A DNA stretch of 64,000 nt. Origin: Persicitalea jodogahamensis (lineage in GTDB: Bacteria > Bacteroidota > Bacteroidia > Cytophagales > Spirosomataceae). The DNA lies in assembly GCF_014651615.1 (NCBI RefSeq), contig NZ_BMXF01000003.1:1-64000 (forward strand), read 5' to 3'. The position numbers and the translations under genes were made by a program. Shown in pieces: positions 25,582-35,594 of the stretch. The notes under the pieces were generated by a model that searched no databases, was not told the origin of the DNA, and saw only the letters and a list, made by a program, of their open reading frames with translations. Each line of letters begins with the position of its first letter. The stretch's first letter is position 1.

Positions 25582-28543
25582 GGTTTGGTTGGTTTGACGG
25601 TAGAAATAGTAACGGGTCCTAGAAGCCCGGAATTTTTTAGAGGTACCTCTCCCCAGGGCGTCAGATTCTTGTTGGCTTTTACAATGTTCGTGTTCGTGAA
25701 TTTTTCTCCAGTCAGCGCGTCTCCGGTCAGGCGGTTCGACCAGGTATTGGCAACTTCTATTCTCAGCCTATTCCCCCCTCCCCGTAGGTGTTTCGTGATA
25801 TCGAACCGATGCGGCTTTGTCCAAGTGATACCCAGCGGCGCATCATTCACCCACACTTCAGCTACCTCTGCCAGCTCCCCCAAATCCAGGTAGATTCGAT
25901 TTCCGGAAGCAGCCTTTGTGTATTCAAAACTCTTTTGGTAAGATGCGATTCCGGAGAAATACCAAATGCCCTTATCCGCTGATTCGGTCCAGGAGATCAG
26001 CTTGGGGATGGTGACCTTTTCGGGTGCACCCCATTTAGGCGGAAAGGTAAGGTCCCAGTCACCCGATAGCGTGATGGTGCCGGTGGGCGGAGATGATTTC
26101 AGAGTACCTGTGCCTGATTTTACTTCGATGGCCTGAGCATCCGTGGAATAAAAACCCTCGGTAGTATAGTGAATGGCCGGGATATGGCCAGTTGCGCCGA
26201 CCAAAGATTGGTAGTGGGCGACGGGCGCATCGGTCGTAAATACTATAAAATAGGAGCCGTAGGGAGGAAGAGTCAGAGGAATGGTGGTCCCACCCTCTGC
26301 CTCATCGTAAATAGAAACAGGAATAATTTCTCCCGATTCAGGATTCCATATCTGGGGCTTCTTGCCCTGTTGCCGAAAGCGGCAATTTTGGGATAAGTTT
26401 CTATCCGTAGTATTCCGGATCAGATAAAAATCGTACCCGCTTTGGCATAATGAATATAATCCAGGCCGTTGGCTTGTTGCTGTTGATAGCTGAAATCAGG
26501 AGAAACTTTCAATGCTTCGAGTACTTCAATGGGCTGGGTGTTCGCGTAGATTTTCCCCTTTTCTCTGGCTTCGGGATCAAACTTCTTGGATGTCCAAACC
26601 AGATTTCCCATACTGGCCACCCTGGAAGACGCTTGGGGTTGGCGATTCAGCCCCGCCGAACGTTCCGGTTTACTACCCACGATGATGGCGCCCTGCTCGG
26701 CCAAAGCTTTCAGTTTTACAAGGGCATCCGGGTTCATTTCCGGTTCGTTTCTGAGGGCCAGTACCTTGTAGCGCCCCACGCCGGGAAGCACCAGTTGGCC
26801 ATCCTCCACGGTCAGGTCTTTCAGGAGAATCTCCGTATTTACAATCTCATAATCATATCCCGGTCCGACTTTGAATCTAGTATTCTTGGGAGGTACCAGA
26901 TTCGGTACTTTGTCGCCATAGTAGTACAGTACATCCGCCACGAAATCGGTGCTTTGCAGGATATAGGAAATACGACTCAGATACTCGTTGAAGGGCTTGA
27001 CTTTGGGCCACCAGACACGGCGGTCGTTGTAATGCGTACCAGCAAAATAGGCAATACCCGGGTACCCGAAGCCTTGCGGATTGTGCGGGAACCCATGAAT
27101 TACCAAACGGCTCATCCCTTCACAGAATGCACGATCGGCAAAAGTCTTTAAGTCAGCCGGGCTTTCCTGCCAGTCCAAGTAGCTGGTAAAAGATTCTTCT
27201 TCCACCATGCCCCGCTTATAGATGTGGGAGGCCGCGGCGATTTCCTTCACGAGCCATACCATATCCACACTATCTTTATCGTAATAAGGGCGCTTATACC
27301 AAAACTCACCACGGGGAATGTCCAGCGAACCCAGCGATTTCAGCGTTTCGACCGGGATGTGATGCATGTGTCCCGGCCCGCCCGATTCGGAAATGATTTT
27401 CAGACCGTACCGATTGCAAATCTCCTTAGACTTTCGGTAGTGATTGTTGATCATTAGTTCCGAAAAAGTTTTCTTGAAATCTTCGTTGAAGCCCTCGTAT
27501 GTTTGGCTGGCGAATAGCTCGGGATTATAAATGGCCGGGATAAATTTGTAAACGTCGTAGCCGTGCAATTTCTGGAATGTGGCGGGGAGGGATGGGGTCC
27601 AGGTAAATTCCTTGGCTTCGTAACTGGCCAGGTAGAGATATTTAAGAGCACTCTTGCTCAAATCGCCCAGCCGAGGTTGCAGGCGATCGACAAAGTACTG
27701 TAAGTGCATTTCGGTGGCCGTTGAATCAAAATGGTCGATAATGGGCCCGACCGATTTGGGAGTGGGCCGTTTTAGCTGCTCCCCTGAATTAGAACAAACA
27801 TAACGGTATACATCCCACTTTCCAGCGGGAGCTTTCCAGGTGAGGGTTTCCGACTTCGCATCGAAGTACTTCGACAGGTTAAGAATTGACGTGGTATCCA
27901 TCAGATTAGTGGCACCAGCCGGTATGGCAATCACGGCTACCTCCTCCCGGTAGGCCGGGCGGCCAGTAGCATCGTACTCAATATCACGGGGTTTTCCATT
28001 GACCCCGGACGTTATGGATGGAAAAGGCAAACTGATTTTTCCGGAAAAGTCATCCGCGAGGCTGGTTTTGGAAAAATACAGGGTTTTGGCAGCGTACTGC
28101 GGTTTCACCCAACTGCCTCCGGCATTCCAGCTACTGGCCAGACTCATGCCTACCGCCAGCCCCAGCCTGCCCGCTTCTTCAATGGCCAGTTGGATGGCAT
28201 CCAGTGATTCTTCGCCCATGAATGCCGGACCCGCCGGAATAACGTCATTAGGGTCGCTTTCGGCTTTCAATCCTATTTCGAATATTTCCACGCCCCCTAA
28301 TCCGGCATTCTTAATAGCCCGCAGTTCTTCTTTGAGTCGAAGGGTATCGACATGCCCGTTGAGCCACCACCAGTAAACCTTCGGGCGCGCTGACATTGGC
28401 GGGTTGTTAAAGCCTGCCTTCAGATCCGCCAGCGTGGAAGTGTCATTCTGCTGCACCCGGCAGGAAACTACCAGCAAAAGGCTGATCAAAACGAGGCTGT
28501 TAACAAATTTCATGTTCTTACGGGGTTTCAGGATTAGGGACAT
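25578..28543 (-). pseudogene. GH106-like alpha-L-rhamnosidase, broken by a single-base deletion
   Basis: Reads as two pieces of one gene. From ATG 28543 a 707-codon frame gives a lipoprotein (lipobox VVSC) with the GH106-type start (YWWWLNGHVDTLRLKEELRA) and catalytic-domain motifs (SSWNAGGSWVKPQYAAK, IISESGGPGHMHH). It stops at 26420. The sequence continues in the other frame as YDFYLIRNTTDRN, aligned with DFYFIRNTSDK of the intact neighbour, through the C-terminal beta-sandwich to 25578. The join is GG-T-ACGAT near 26435, where GGT TAC has lost one T. Restored length is about 988 residues against 974 for the tandem copy. The last part keeps an intact frame from 26204 that may be translated alone. 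A sequencing error is possible, though there is no long homopolymer. Confidence 0.85.
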
Positions 28544-28576
28544 TATGAATAGGTTAGCAACGGCCCTCCCTGGCGG

Positions 28577-31501
28577 CTAGTCAAATGATCGCAGCGTCTG
28601 CAGCGTAACAGGCCCCATCAGCCCGGATTCTATTAAAGGAGCTTCGGACCATAGGTATTGCTTTGAGGCTCGTACTTTGAGGTTGGTTTGGGTGTAGTTT
28701 TCTTTCTCCCTAATATCACCGATGATCCGGTTGGCCCAAGTGTTGATGACCTCAATCCGCAGGGAGTTTTCCCCTGGCTGGATCGCATCCGTTACATCAT
28801 AGCGGTAGGGGGCGGTCCAGGTAATTCCCAGTGGTTTATCGTTCAGCCATACTTCGGCTACTTTCCCAACCTTTCCCAAATCCAGGAATATGCGACCGGT
28901 TTGCTTGACTGGTTTGGCGTAGGTGAAAAGCTTCTCATACGTTCCGGTGCCGGAGTAGTAAGCGATTCCTTTAACCGGTGATTCGGTCCACGAGATGAGC
29001 GCCGGGAAGGTAGCTGTTTCGGGAGCGCCCCAATTTTTGCCAAAACGGATGTTCCAGGCTCCTTCAATTGTTTTGGTTTGAATATCGTTTTTTACTTCTC
29101 TGGTTTTGGCCTTACCAGTCAATTTATACTTACCATTATCCAGAAACCGTAGTCCGTTGGTCGTATATTCAAAAAGTGGGGGATGCGTCGTTTGAGAAGT
29201 TACTGTCTGATACACCGCCTTTCGTTCACCTGGTTGGAATACCACAAAGAATGATCCGTGCGGTCCGAAGGTGAGGGGTACTTCCAGGTGGTCGCCATTC
29301 TGTCTGAAAACAGGTATCGGAATAATCTCACCCGTCACAGCATCCCAAAGTTCAGGTACTTTGTTGGCTTGCCGGAAGGAACATAGGCGGGCCACCGTCT
29401 TATCACTGGTGTTGCGGATGAAATAAAAATCCCGGCTGGCACCTTTATGATGGATAAAATCCAACAGCGGCTTGCTCTCTTTCATGTAGTCGAGCCGTGG
29501 AGACCCTTTGTCTGGATAGTCGAAATCGGGTTCGACATTCATTTTTTGCAAAATTTCCAAAGCAGGCACAGTAAAAATCCCACCCTTCTGACCGGAGTAC
29601 TTTCCGGCTCCATTCCAAAGCTGGCTCGCTAACCTCTGGCTTTCACCCCAAACGTTAGCGGGTTTAGGCCCGGTGATCGTGGCCCCGGCTAATGCCAATT
29701 CCCCCAGCTTCTTCATTAAATGCGGGTCGTCACCTATGATTTCGTCAAGGGCCAGTACCTTGAACTTCGCTCCGTAAGGCAAGACGAGCATTCCGTTCTC
29801 GACGCGGAGTTCCATGAGTTTTTCGGTGTTGATGATCTCATAGTCGTACCCGGTACCTACCGCAAAGCGGGAATTTTTGGGTGTGCCGAAATTAGGCACC
29901 TTATTTCCGTAGTAGTAAAGCACGTCGGCGGTGAAATCAGTACTTTGAAGAATGTACGATACCCGTGCGAGGTAATCGTTGAAAGGCTTCACCTTCGACC
30001 ACCAGGTAGTTTTTACGTTGAAATGGGTACCGGCATGGTATACATTGCCGGGGAAGCCTTCATTCGTCGGATTATGGGTAAAGCCGTGAACAACCACGCG
30101 GCTCATTCCTTCGCAGAAGGCCCGGTCGCCCACGGGCCGCATGTCGCCGGGGCCTTCCTGCCAGTTCTGGAAACTGGTAAATGCCTCCAGCTCTGTGATT
30201 TTGCGCTGGTAGAGGTGCGAAGCGGCCGAAATTTCTTTGACCAGCATCAGCAGATCGACGCTATCCCGGGTTTCATCGAGCCTTTCGTTGTTGATCCAGA
30301 ATTCGCCCCGAGGTACATCCAGCGAACCCAGTGCTTTGATCGCCTCTACGGGTACATTGTGCAGCGGCGGTCCCGGTCCGCCCGATTCGGAAATCAGATT
30401 TAGTCCGTAGCGATTGGCAATTTCTTTTCCCTTCCGGTAGTGATTGTTGATCATCAACTCCGAAATCGTCCGGTTCAGATCCTGCCGGAAGCGAGTGGTG
30501 GTGGTGGGATCAAAAGCCTCTTTGTCAAAAATATAGGGTAAGAACTTGGCGATCTCGTAGCCATTCTGCCTTCTGAATTCATCCGCCAGGGTAGGGGTCC
30601 ACAGGGCGTTTTTTGCTTCGAAACTAGCGAGATACAGGTTTTTTAAAGCGGTTTTTCTGAAATCCCCCAACACCGGCTGCAGCCGGTTGATAAAATACAT
30701 GAAGTGCATTTCGGTGGCCGTGGAGTCGAAGTGATCGATGATGGGTCCCACCGAATTGGGGCTCGGTACCAGTAGCGGATCGCCCGAGTTCGAACACACA
30801 TAGCGGTGTATTTCCCAATTACCCATCGGAATCTTCCAGTTGAGCGTTTCGGTTTCAGTGTCAAAGTATCGGCTGACATCGATAATTCGGGCGGTGTCCA
30901 GGTGCTGGTTTTTTGCGCGGACCGGAATAGCCAACACGGCAATTTCCTTACGATACACGGGTTTGCCGTCCGGGCCAAACTGAATGAGAAGCTCCTTGCC
31001 TCTACTATCCTTTTTCGGGATTTCCGGAAAAGGTACCTTCAACCCTGGACGAGCCGACTGATCAACCTGGATCTTTGAAACGTAAATTGATTTGGCGGCA
31101 TACTCGGGCATAACCCAGCTACCCCCGGCGTTCCAGCTACTGGCCAGGTTCAGCCCCACTTCCAGATCAAGTTTGGTGGCTTCTTTGATCGCCGTGGTGA
31201 TGGTTTTCAAAGATTCGTCGCCCATAAAGGCCGGTCCGGCGAGAATCCCATCTAACCGAAAACCAATTTCAAAAATATCTACACCGCCCAGTCCGGCCTT
31301 TTTGATACTCTGGAGTTCCTTTTTTAGAAGGGTTGTGTCGGTATGGCCGTTGAGCCACCACCAGTATACTTTGGCCCGGGCTGTTCCGGCGGGGTTTTTG
31401 AAGCCCTGTTCAAGTGCTCCTGGGTTCTGGGCATTGACCATTGACAAACTACCTAGTACCACGGCCATAAGTAAGCCTATTTTTAAGCAAGGGTGTTTCA
31501 T
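28577..31501 (-). CDS. GH106-like alpha-L-rhamnosidase
   Basis: 974 residues with a Sec signal peptide (SMVNAQ). The N-terminal motif VYWWWLNGHTDTTLLKKELQ and GGVDIFEIGF open a TIM-barrel-like catalytic region found in GH106 and related large rhamnosidases. Further shared blocks are SSWNAGGSWVMPEYAAKSI, LISESGGPGPPLHNVP and SYILQSTDFTADVLYYYG. Residues about 830-960 form a jelly-roll domain (RIFLDLGKVGKVAEVWLNDK, ENSLRIEVINTWANR). GH106 enzymes release terminal L-rhamnose. L-rhamnose mutarotase at the head of the locus supports this substrate. The gene lies 33 bp before its broken paralogue, indicating tandem duplication. Confidence 0.8.
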   Translation of the reverse strand: MKHPCLKIGLLMAVVLGSLSMVNAQNPGALEQGFKNPAGTARAKVYWWWLNGHTDTTLLKKELQSIKKAGLGGVDIFEIGFRLDGILAGPAFMGDESLKTITTAIKEATKLDLEVGLNLASSWNAGGSWVMPEYAAKSIYVSKIQVDQSARPGLKVPFPEIPKKDSRGKELLIQFGPDGKPVYRKEIAVLAIPVRAKNQHLDTARIIDVSRYFDTETETLNWKIPMGNWEIHRYVCSNSGDPLLVPSPNSVGPIIDHFDSTATEMHFMYFINRLQPVLGDFRKTALKNLYLASFEAKNALWTPTLADEFRRQNGYEIAKFLPYIFDKEAFDPTTTTRFRQDLNRTISELMINNHYRKGKEIANRYGLNLISESGGPGPPLHNVPVEAIKALGSLDVPRGEFWINNERLDETRDSVDLLMLVKEISAASHLYQRKITELEAFTSFQNWQEGPGDMRPVGDRAFCEGMSRVVVHGFTHNPTNEGFPGNVYHAGTHFNVKTTWWSKVKPFNDYLARVSYILQSTDFTADVLYYYGNKVPNFGTPKNSRFAVGTGYDYEIINTEKLMELRVENGMLVLPYGAKFKVLALDEIIGDDPHLMKKLGELALAGATITGPKPANVWGESQRLASQLWNGAGKYSGQKGGIFTVPALEILQKMNVEPDFDYPDKGSPRLDYMKESKPLLDFIHHKGASRDFYFIRNTSDKTVARLCSFRQANKVPELWDAVTGEIIPIPVFRQNGDHLEVPLTFGPHGSFFVVFQPGERKAVYQTVTSQTTHPPLFEYTTNGLRFLDNGKYKLTGKAKTREVKNDIQTKTIEGAWNIRFGKNWGAPETATFPALISWTESPVKGIAYYSGTGTYEKLFTYAKPVKQTGRIFLDLGKVGKVAEVWLNDKPLGITWTAPYRYDVTDAIQPGENSLRIEVINTWANRIIGDIREKENYTQTNLKVRASKQYLWSEAPLIESGLMGPVTLQTLRSFD

Positions 31502-31539
31502 AATGAGTTGGGATTTTTAGGCAAGCGTGGATGTACGTT

Positions 31540-32943
31540 TCAAGGTAGCGGGATGTTATCCTTGTTCTCAATCATCCATTCATTCAGGTTCTTTTTCAGC
31601 CGGGCCTTGACGGGTTGGTACGTGGTTTCGTAGGCCAGATTTTTTGTTTCTCCGGGATCGGTTAGCAGGTCAAAAAGCTGCTCATTCCGAGCCCCTTTGT
31701 TGTACAGGTTGTATTTGAAACGCCCATCGCGGACGAGTCGGGCGTGACGGGTCGTATCCAGTTTGTCATCTTCCAGTTGAACTACCAGCGCGGCCCGATG
31801 CGTCTCTTCGGGATGATCCAGTACTTTTTTCAGACTTTTTCCGGTAAAACCGGTAGCTGCCGTAACCCCTGCGTATTCGCAAAGGGTAGGGACTAAATCG
31901 GCCCCAGATATTAACTGTTTACGGTCCACGCGCCCGACGGCAATTCGTCCCGGCCAACTGATGCCGAAAGGTACTTTGACTACCTCCTCGTACAAACTCA
32001 GTTTGGCTGCCCAACGATGCGAGGCCGCCCCGTCACCGTGATCACTGGAAAAAGCGATGATGGTGTTTTCGTCCAGCCCTTTGGCCCGCAGGGCGTTCCA
32101 GATTTTCCCGATTTCGGCGTCCACCATTTCGGCAAATCGGTAGTAGTGGTAGAGGTAAGCCTGCCAGTCGGCCTCGGTGTAATCCTTCGTTTTGAGCAGT
32201 TCATCGCCGTAATGATCCATCAGGCGCTTCTGTTCCAAAAACTCTGGCTCCTTCATGGCCGGATTAAAATTGGCGGGTAAGGGCGGCAGCGGTGCGTCAA
32301 TTTCTGAGTACTTAGCGTAGGCATCCGGCTCGCGCGGCACGTAGCAAATATCGTGCGGATTGTGTAGCGAAACGGTCAGCAAGAAGGGTTTGTCCTCCTC
32401 GTAATCGTTGAGGTACTTGACGGCGGCATCGGCGATGGGGCCGTCCGTTTCCGCTCCTTTGTCCCAGGACGAATCGAGCGATTGGAAAGGTATCACCTTG
32501 AAACCAGCGATGGAATCTCGGCTTTTTTGAGCCGGATATCCTTCGGGCAAATGCCACTTTCCGGCGTAAGCAGTATTATAACCAGCATTGGCAAATAACC
32601 GTCCGATGGTAGGCACTGAATCATCAATGTTGGTCGAGTTCCATATTACCCCGGTTTCGTGGGGCATCCGGCCCGTTAGCAGGCTGCTGCGTGAAGGGCC
32701 GCATACCGGAGAAGTGCAGTAGGATTCGGTAAAGTACACGCCCCGTCGGGCCAGCGAATCCAGGTAGGGCGTGTGCAGGTTCGGATTTCCTAATAGACTC
32801 AGACAATCATTTGTTTGTTGGTCCGTCAGGATGATCAGGATGTTGGGTTTTTCGGAGGTGTGGGAAGCACTTCGCGTGTCGCAGCTAGTTAAAAGGGTAG
32901 GTATGGCTACTGCACAAACCATCATTATTATGCTTTTTTTCAT
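31540..32943 (-). CDS. S1-family sulfatase lipoprotein
   Basis: 467 residues from ATG 32943, which gives an MKK lipoprotein leader with lipobox LLTSC; an ATG at 32979 adds 12 residues. The formylglycine motif is SPVCGPSRSSLLTGR (C-x-P-S-R, Cys about 81), and the metal ligands appear in ILIILTDQQ and the late FSSDHGDG. Other S1 landmarks are AGKWHLPEG and the C-terminal DLLTDPGETKNLAYE. It removes sulfate esters from glycan fragments in the periplasm and needs an anaerobic/aerobic sulfatase-maturating enzyme encoded elsewhere. Its place between the unknown 845-residue protein and the rhamnosidases implies that the substrate is a sulfated, rhamnose-containing polymer. Confidence 0.92.
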   Translation of the reverse strand: MKKSIIMMVCAVAIPTLLTSCDTRSASHTSEKPNILIILTDQQTNDCLSLLGNPNLHTPYLDSLARRGVYFTESYCTSPVCGPSRSSLLTGRMPHETGVIWNSTNIDDSVPTIGRLFANAGYNTAYAGKWHLPEGYPAQKSRDSIAGFKVIPFQSLDSSWDKGAETDGPIADAAVKYLNDYEEDKPFLLTVSLHNPHDICYVPREPDAYAKYSEIDAPLPPLPANFNPAMKEPEFLEQKRLMDHYGDELLKTKDYTEADWQAYLYHYYRFAEMVDAEIGKIWNALRAKGLDENTIIAFSSDHGDGAASHRWAAKLSLYEEVVKVPFGISWPGRIAVGRVDRKQLISGADLVPTLCEYAGVTAATGFTGKSLKKVLDHPEETHRAALVVQLEDDKLDTTRHARLVRDGRFKYNLYNKGARNEQLFDLLTDPGETKNLAYETTYQPVKARLKKNLNEWMIENKDNIPLP

Positions 32944-32995
32944 GTCAATTTCGGGTAGAGTGGGAGTACAGGTAAGCAAAGAGTGCGTAGTAAGA

Positions 32996-35533
32996 TCACC
33001 AGGACACGACGAGGGTACCAGTCACGTTTTCCACCACGAAGTGATTCCCCATTTTTTCATCTCCCTGCTTAAAAGTGACCTGTCCGGTTTTCCAGGGGTA
33101 GGAAGAATTCATGTACGCATGGAACTGATCACGGGTAATGCCTTCTTCTGCATAGATCCGCACCGTGGCATTTTTTAAGCCGCCGACGCTGTACCGTTTC
33201 GTTACTCCTTTCTGCCCCGAATGTTGCTCCTTGAACGAAACGATACCTTGGTTCTGCTCCACAAATACCCGGCATTCCCGGTTCCAGGCCGTAGGCATCG
33301 TATAGCTTGACTGCCCGGCATTTAGCTTTGTTTCCAGGCCCAGAAGCAGGGGAGCTCCCTGCGGAAACCGGAAGTGTTGCCTGACGGTACTGTTGGGGTT
33401 GTAGCCCGAAAATATGAAGGCGTTGTTGCTTCTGGATATGGTTATAACGGGATTTTTAATGGATGGATCCTGTTTTTCCACGAAATGACTGATCCCGAAT
33501 TCCGGCAAAACATACCGCAGCTGTAAGGGGGCGATAAACCACTCTTCCGGATCGTCGGGTGTCAGCAGACGTCCTCCGGTAAAACTGCTGGCGTTGGTAC
33601 CCCGCAGGTAGGCTACCTTTCCTCCCCGCCACTCCGGTTTGGAACGTACCCAAACCGCATCCCGGCTTTTGCCAGACTGTTCGACCTGCGCCAGCAGCTT
33701 GGTGCCGGCCTCGTTTCTGTTCTTCAAAACAGTACGAAAACCTCCGCCGCTAAATAGCGATCTGTGGTTGATGAGGGCAGGAGATTCTTTTTCCAGAGCA
33801 TCCGACCCAAGGCTGGATTTGATGTTGAATTCTCCTTCCAGGGGTGACTCGTTTTTCTGATTTAGGAAATCCAGAAAAGCCGGGCTGGAATGATCCGTGG
33901 GGCCAAAAATGATGAGCCTGCCCCCTTTTTCCACAAAACCGATTAATGCTTTTTCCAGCGAAGAACCCGCATCGGGAGCAATAGTGAGTAAGGTAGATTC
34001 ATTGAAGTAACCCGGATTTTTGGCAATAACCGATTGAAATGAGGTAGTCGAGATGACGGTATTCAGGGGAAGGCCATTGTTGATGGCCTGTCGAACGTAC
34101 CAGTCGCCGTAATAAACTTCCGGTAAACGATCTTTCGAATTGTAGGCCCACTGATGGTACTCATCAAACGGATATACCCACACCAGCGGACCGGGCGCGG
34201 TGGGCGCATCATAGCGGGCTTTGAGAATATGGGGCGTTACCTCGTCGGGTACCTGGGTCGGCATTTCGCCCAGCGAATTATCGATGGTCAGGAAGTCGAG
34301 GTGGGTGGGGATCCCGATTTTACCGTTTTTATCGATCCGGCTAACGGACATCGGGAGGTAGATGTCGTGAGGCTCCCGACCGTAGCGATCCAGCCAGGGG
34401 CTGTTGAGCCACCAGGGATCATGGGTGTAATACCGAAACAGAAACCGGTTGTCGGGCAACTCGGCCATTCGCGACATGTATCCTACCATTTCCAGACCAA
34501 AATCCCCGTCCAGCGCGGCCCAGGGCGAGTTGGGGGGAGGCAACATGTTGTATCCTCCTTCGTAAATCTGTTTCAGATTGACTGCGTCGCGGGCCAGATC
34601 AGCTCCCACCGACAAATTGGTACCACGCGTCTGGATCTGGAATTTCGGGCATTCTTTTCGGAATAATTGCCAGAATTCATTGATTTTTGCGGTAAGTCCG
34701 GCCAGTTTTTCCTGATGAAATTCCTTACCGTTAAAGGTAGCTCCGGTAGCCGACCAGCCCTCCGCCCCAAACCCAAATCCATTGCTTAACCAGATATAGT
34801 CGTAGCCCAGATCTTTCAGGAAATGCTGGCTTTGCCGACCGAAAAAGGTACCAAAGGGAGTATTCTCCGGGATACCCTTCGGAAATCCCGCATAGGCTTC
34901 CTGGTCGGCGTTGAGCACCGAGTAGCAACTCACAAAGCTTTTGTGACCCATGGCGTTGCCACCCAGAATTTCGGGATGCTTTACGTACTTGAATTCCGAT
35001 TTGGCAAATTCGGGACCGGGGTCGAATGTCGCCCCAACCAGAATGGGCTTACCCGTTACTTTTTTTCCTTCCTCTTTTAACGTTTTAATGATAAACGCCA
35101 GATCGCCGTATGTAAACACCGGGGGATTTTCCATATAGAGGTAGGCCCGTTCATGAATGGAAAGCTCCTCGGGGCCGGAGCCCACCTCGTGTTGCGTATT
35201 TGGATTACCCAAGTACCTGGCCCATTCCAGCGGCTGGCCCGGGGCGCCCTTGTAATCCAGTATTTCGGAGCCATCCCCGGTCCACAGCATCACCGATACT
35301 GTATCGGCATGTCGGAGCAGCGATTGCCACTGCGTGAACATTTCCTTAGCCACGTCCCGAATATAGGCTTGGTCATTCTTTTTAAAGGGTTTCAGAGAAG
35401 CTTCCAGCGTGATGCTATTGAACGACTTTCCCCGGACTGTCGAAAGCTGCGCTTGGGCGCTGCTGCCGTTTGGGATAGCCATCAGGAATAGTATGACGAG
35501 GTAGTAAAGCGTTTCTCTTGAAGTGCGAATCAT
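32996..35533 (-). CDS. Large exported protein of unknown function, possible new glycoside hydrolase
   Basis: 845 residues with a Sec signal peptide (GSSAQA). Nothing matches a glycoside-hydrolase family that I can name. Residues about 35-450 alternate short strands and helices like a TIM barrel (ITLEASLKPFKK, VSVMLWTGDGSEILDYKG, LGYDYIWLSNGFGFG, FQIQTRGTNLSVGADLA, NRFLFRYYTHDPWWLNSPWLDRYGR). Residues about 470-620 look like the glutaminase-type domain of GH42/GH106-like enzymes (ISTTSFQSVIAKNP, GFVEKGGRLIIFGP), and the rest is beta-rich. Candidate acids include the glutamate in GLEMVGYM and the aspartate/glutamate of YPFDEYHQW. It is between SusD and the sulfatase, exactly where a main glycan-cutting enzyme is expected. 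Confidence 0.6.
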   Translation of the reverse strand: MIRTSRETLYYLVILFLMAIPNGSSAQAQLSTVRGKSFNSITLEASLKPFKKNDQAYIRDVAKEMFTQWQSLLRHADTVSVMLWTGDGSEILDYKGAPGQPLEWARYLGNPNTQHEVGSGPEELSIHERAYLYMENPPVFTYGDLAFIIKTLKEEGKKVTGKPILVGATFDPGPEFAKSEFKYVKHPEILGGNAMGHKSFVSCYSVLNADQEAYAGFPKGIPENTPFGTFFGRQSQHFLKDLGYDYIWLSNGFGFGAEGWSATGATFNGKEFHQEKLAGLTAKINEFWQLFRKECPKFQIQTRGTNLSVGADLARDAVNLKQIYEGGYNMLPPPNSPWAALDGDFGLEMVGYMSRMAELPDNRFLFRYYTHDPWWLNSPWLDRYGREPHDIYLPMSVSRIDKNGKIGIPTHLDFLTIDNSLGEMPTQVPDEVTPHILKARYDAPTAPGPLVWVYPFDEYHQWAYNSKDRLPEVYYGDWYVRQAINNGLPLNTVISTTSFQSVIAKNPGYFNESTLLTIAPDAGSSLEKALIGFVEKGGRLIIFGPTDHSSPAFLDFLNQKNESPLEGEFNIKSSLGSDALEKESPALINHRSLFSGGGFRTVLKNRNEAGTKLLAQVEQSGKSRDAVWVRSKPEWRGGKVAYLRGTNASSFTGGRLLTPDDPEEWFIAPLQLRYVLPEFGISHFVEKQDPSIKNPVITISRSNNAFIFSGYNPNSTVRQHFRFPQGAPLLLGLETKLNAGQSSYTMPTAWNRECRVFVEQNQGIVSFKEQHSGQKGVTKRYSVGGLKNATVRIYAEEGITRDQFHAYMNSSYPWKTGQVTFKQGDEKMGNHFVVENVTGTLVVSW

Positions 35534-35594
35534 TACACGCTGATTTAGGGATGAATGAGCCGCGAACCGATCATTCGACCCACGGCTAATATAT

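Noticed and set aside
26450-27151. 233-codon plus-strand frame opposite the broken rhamnosidase
   Set aside because: The minus-strand homology to the intact paralogue explains the region.
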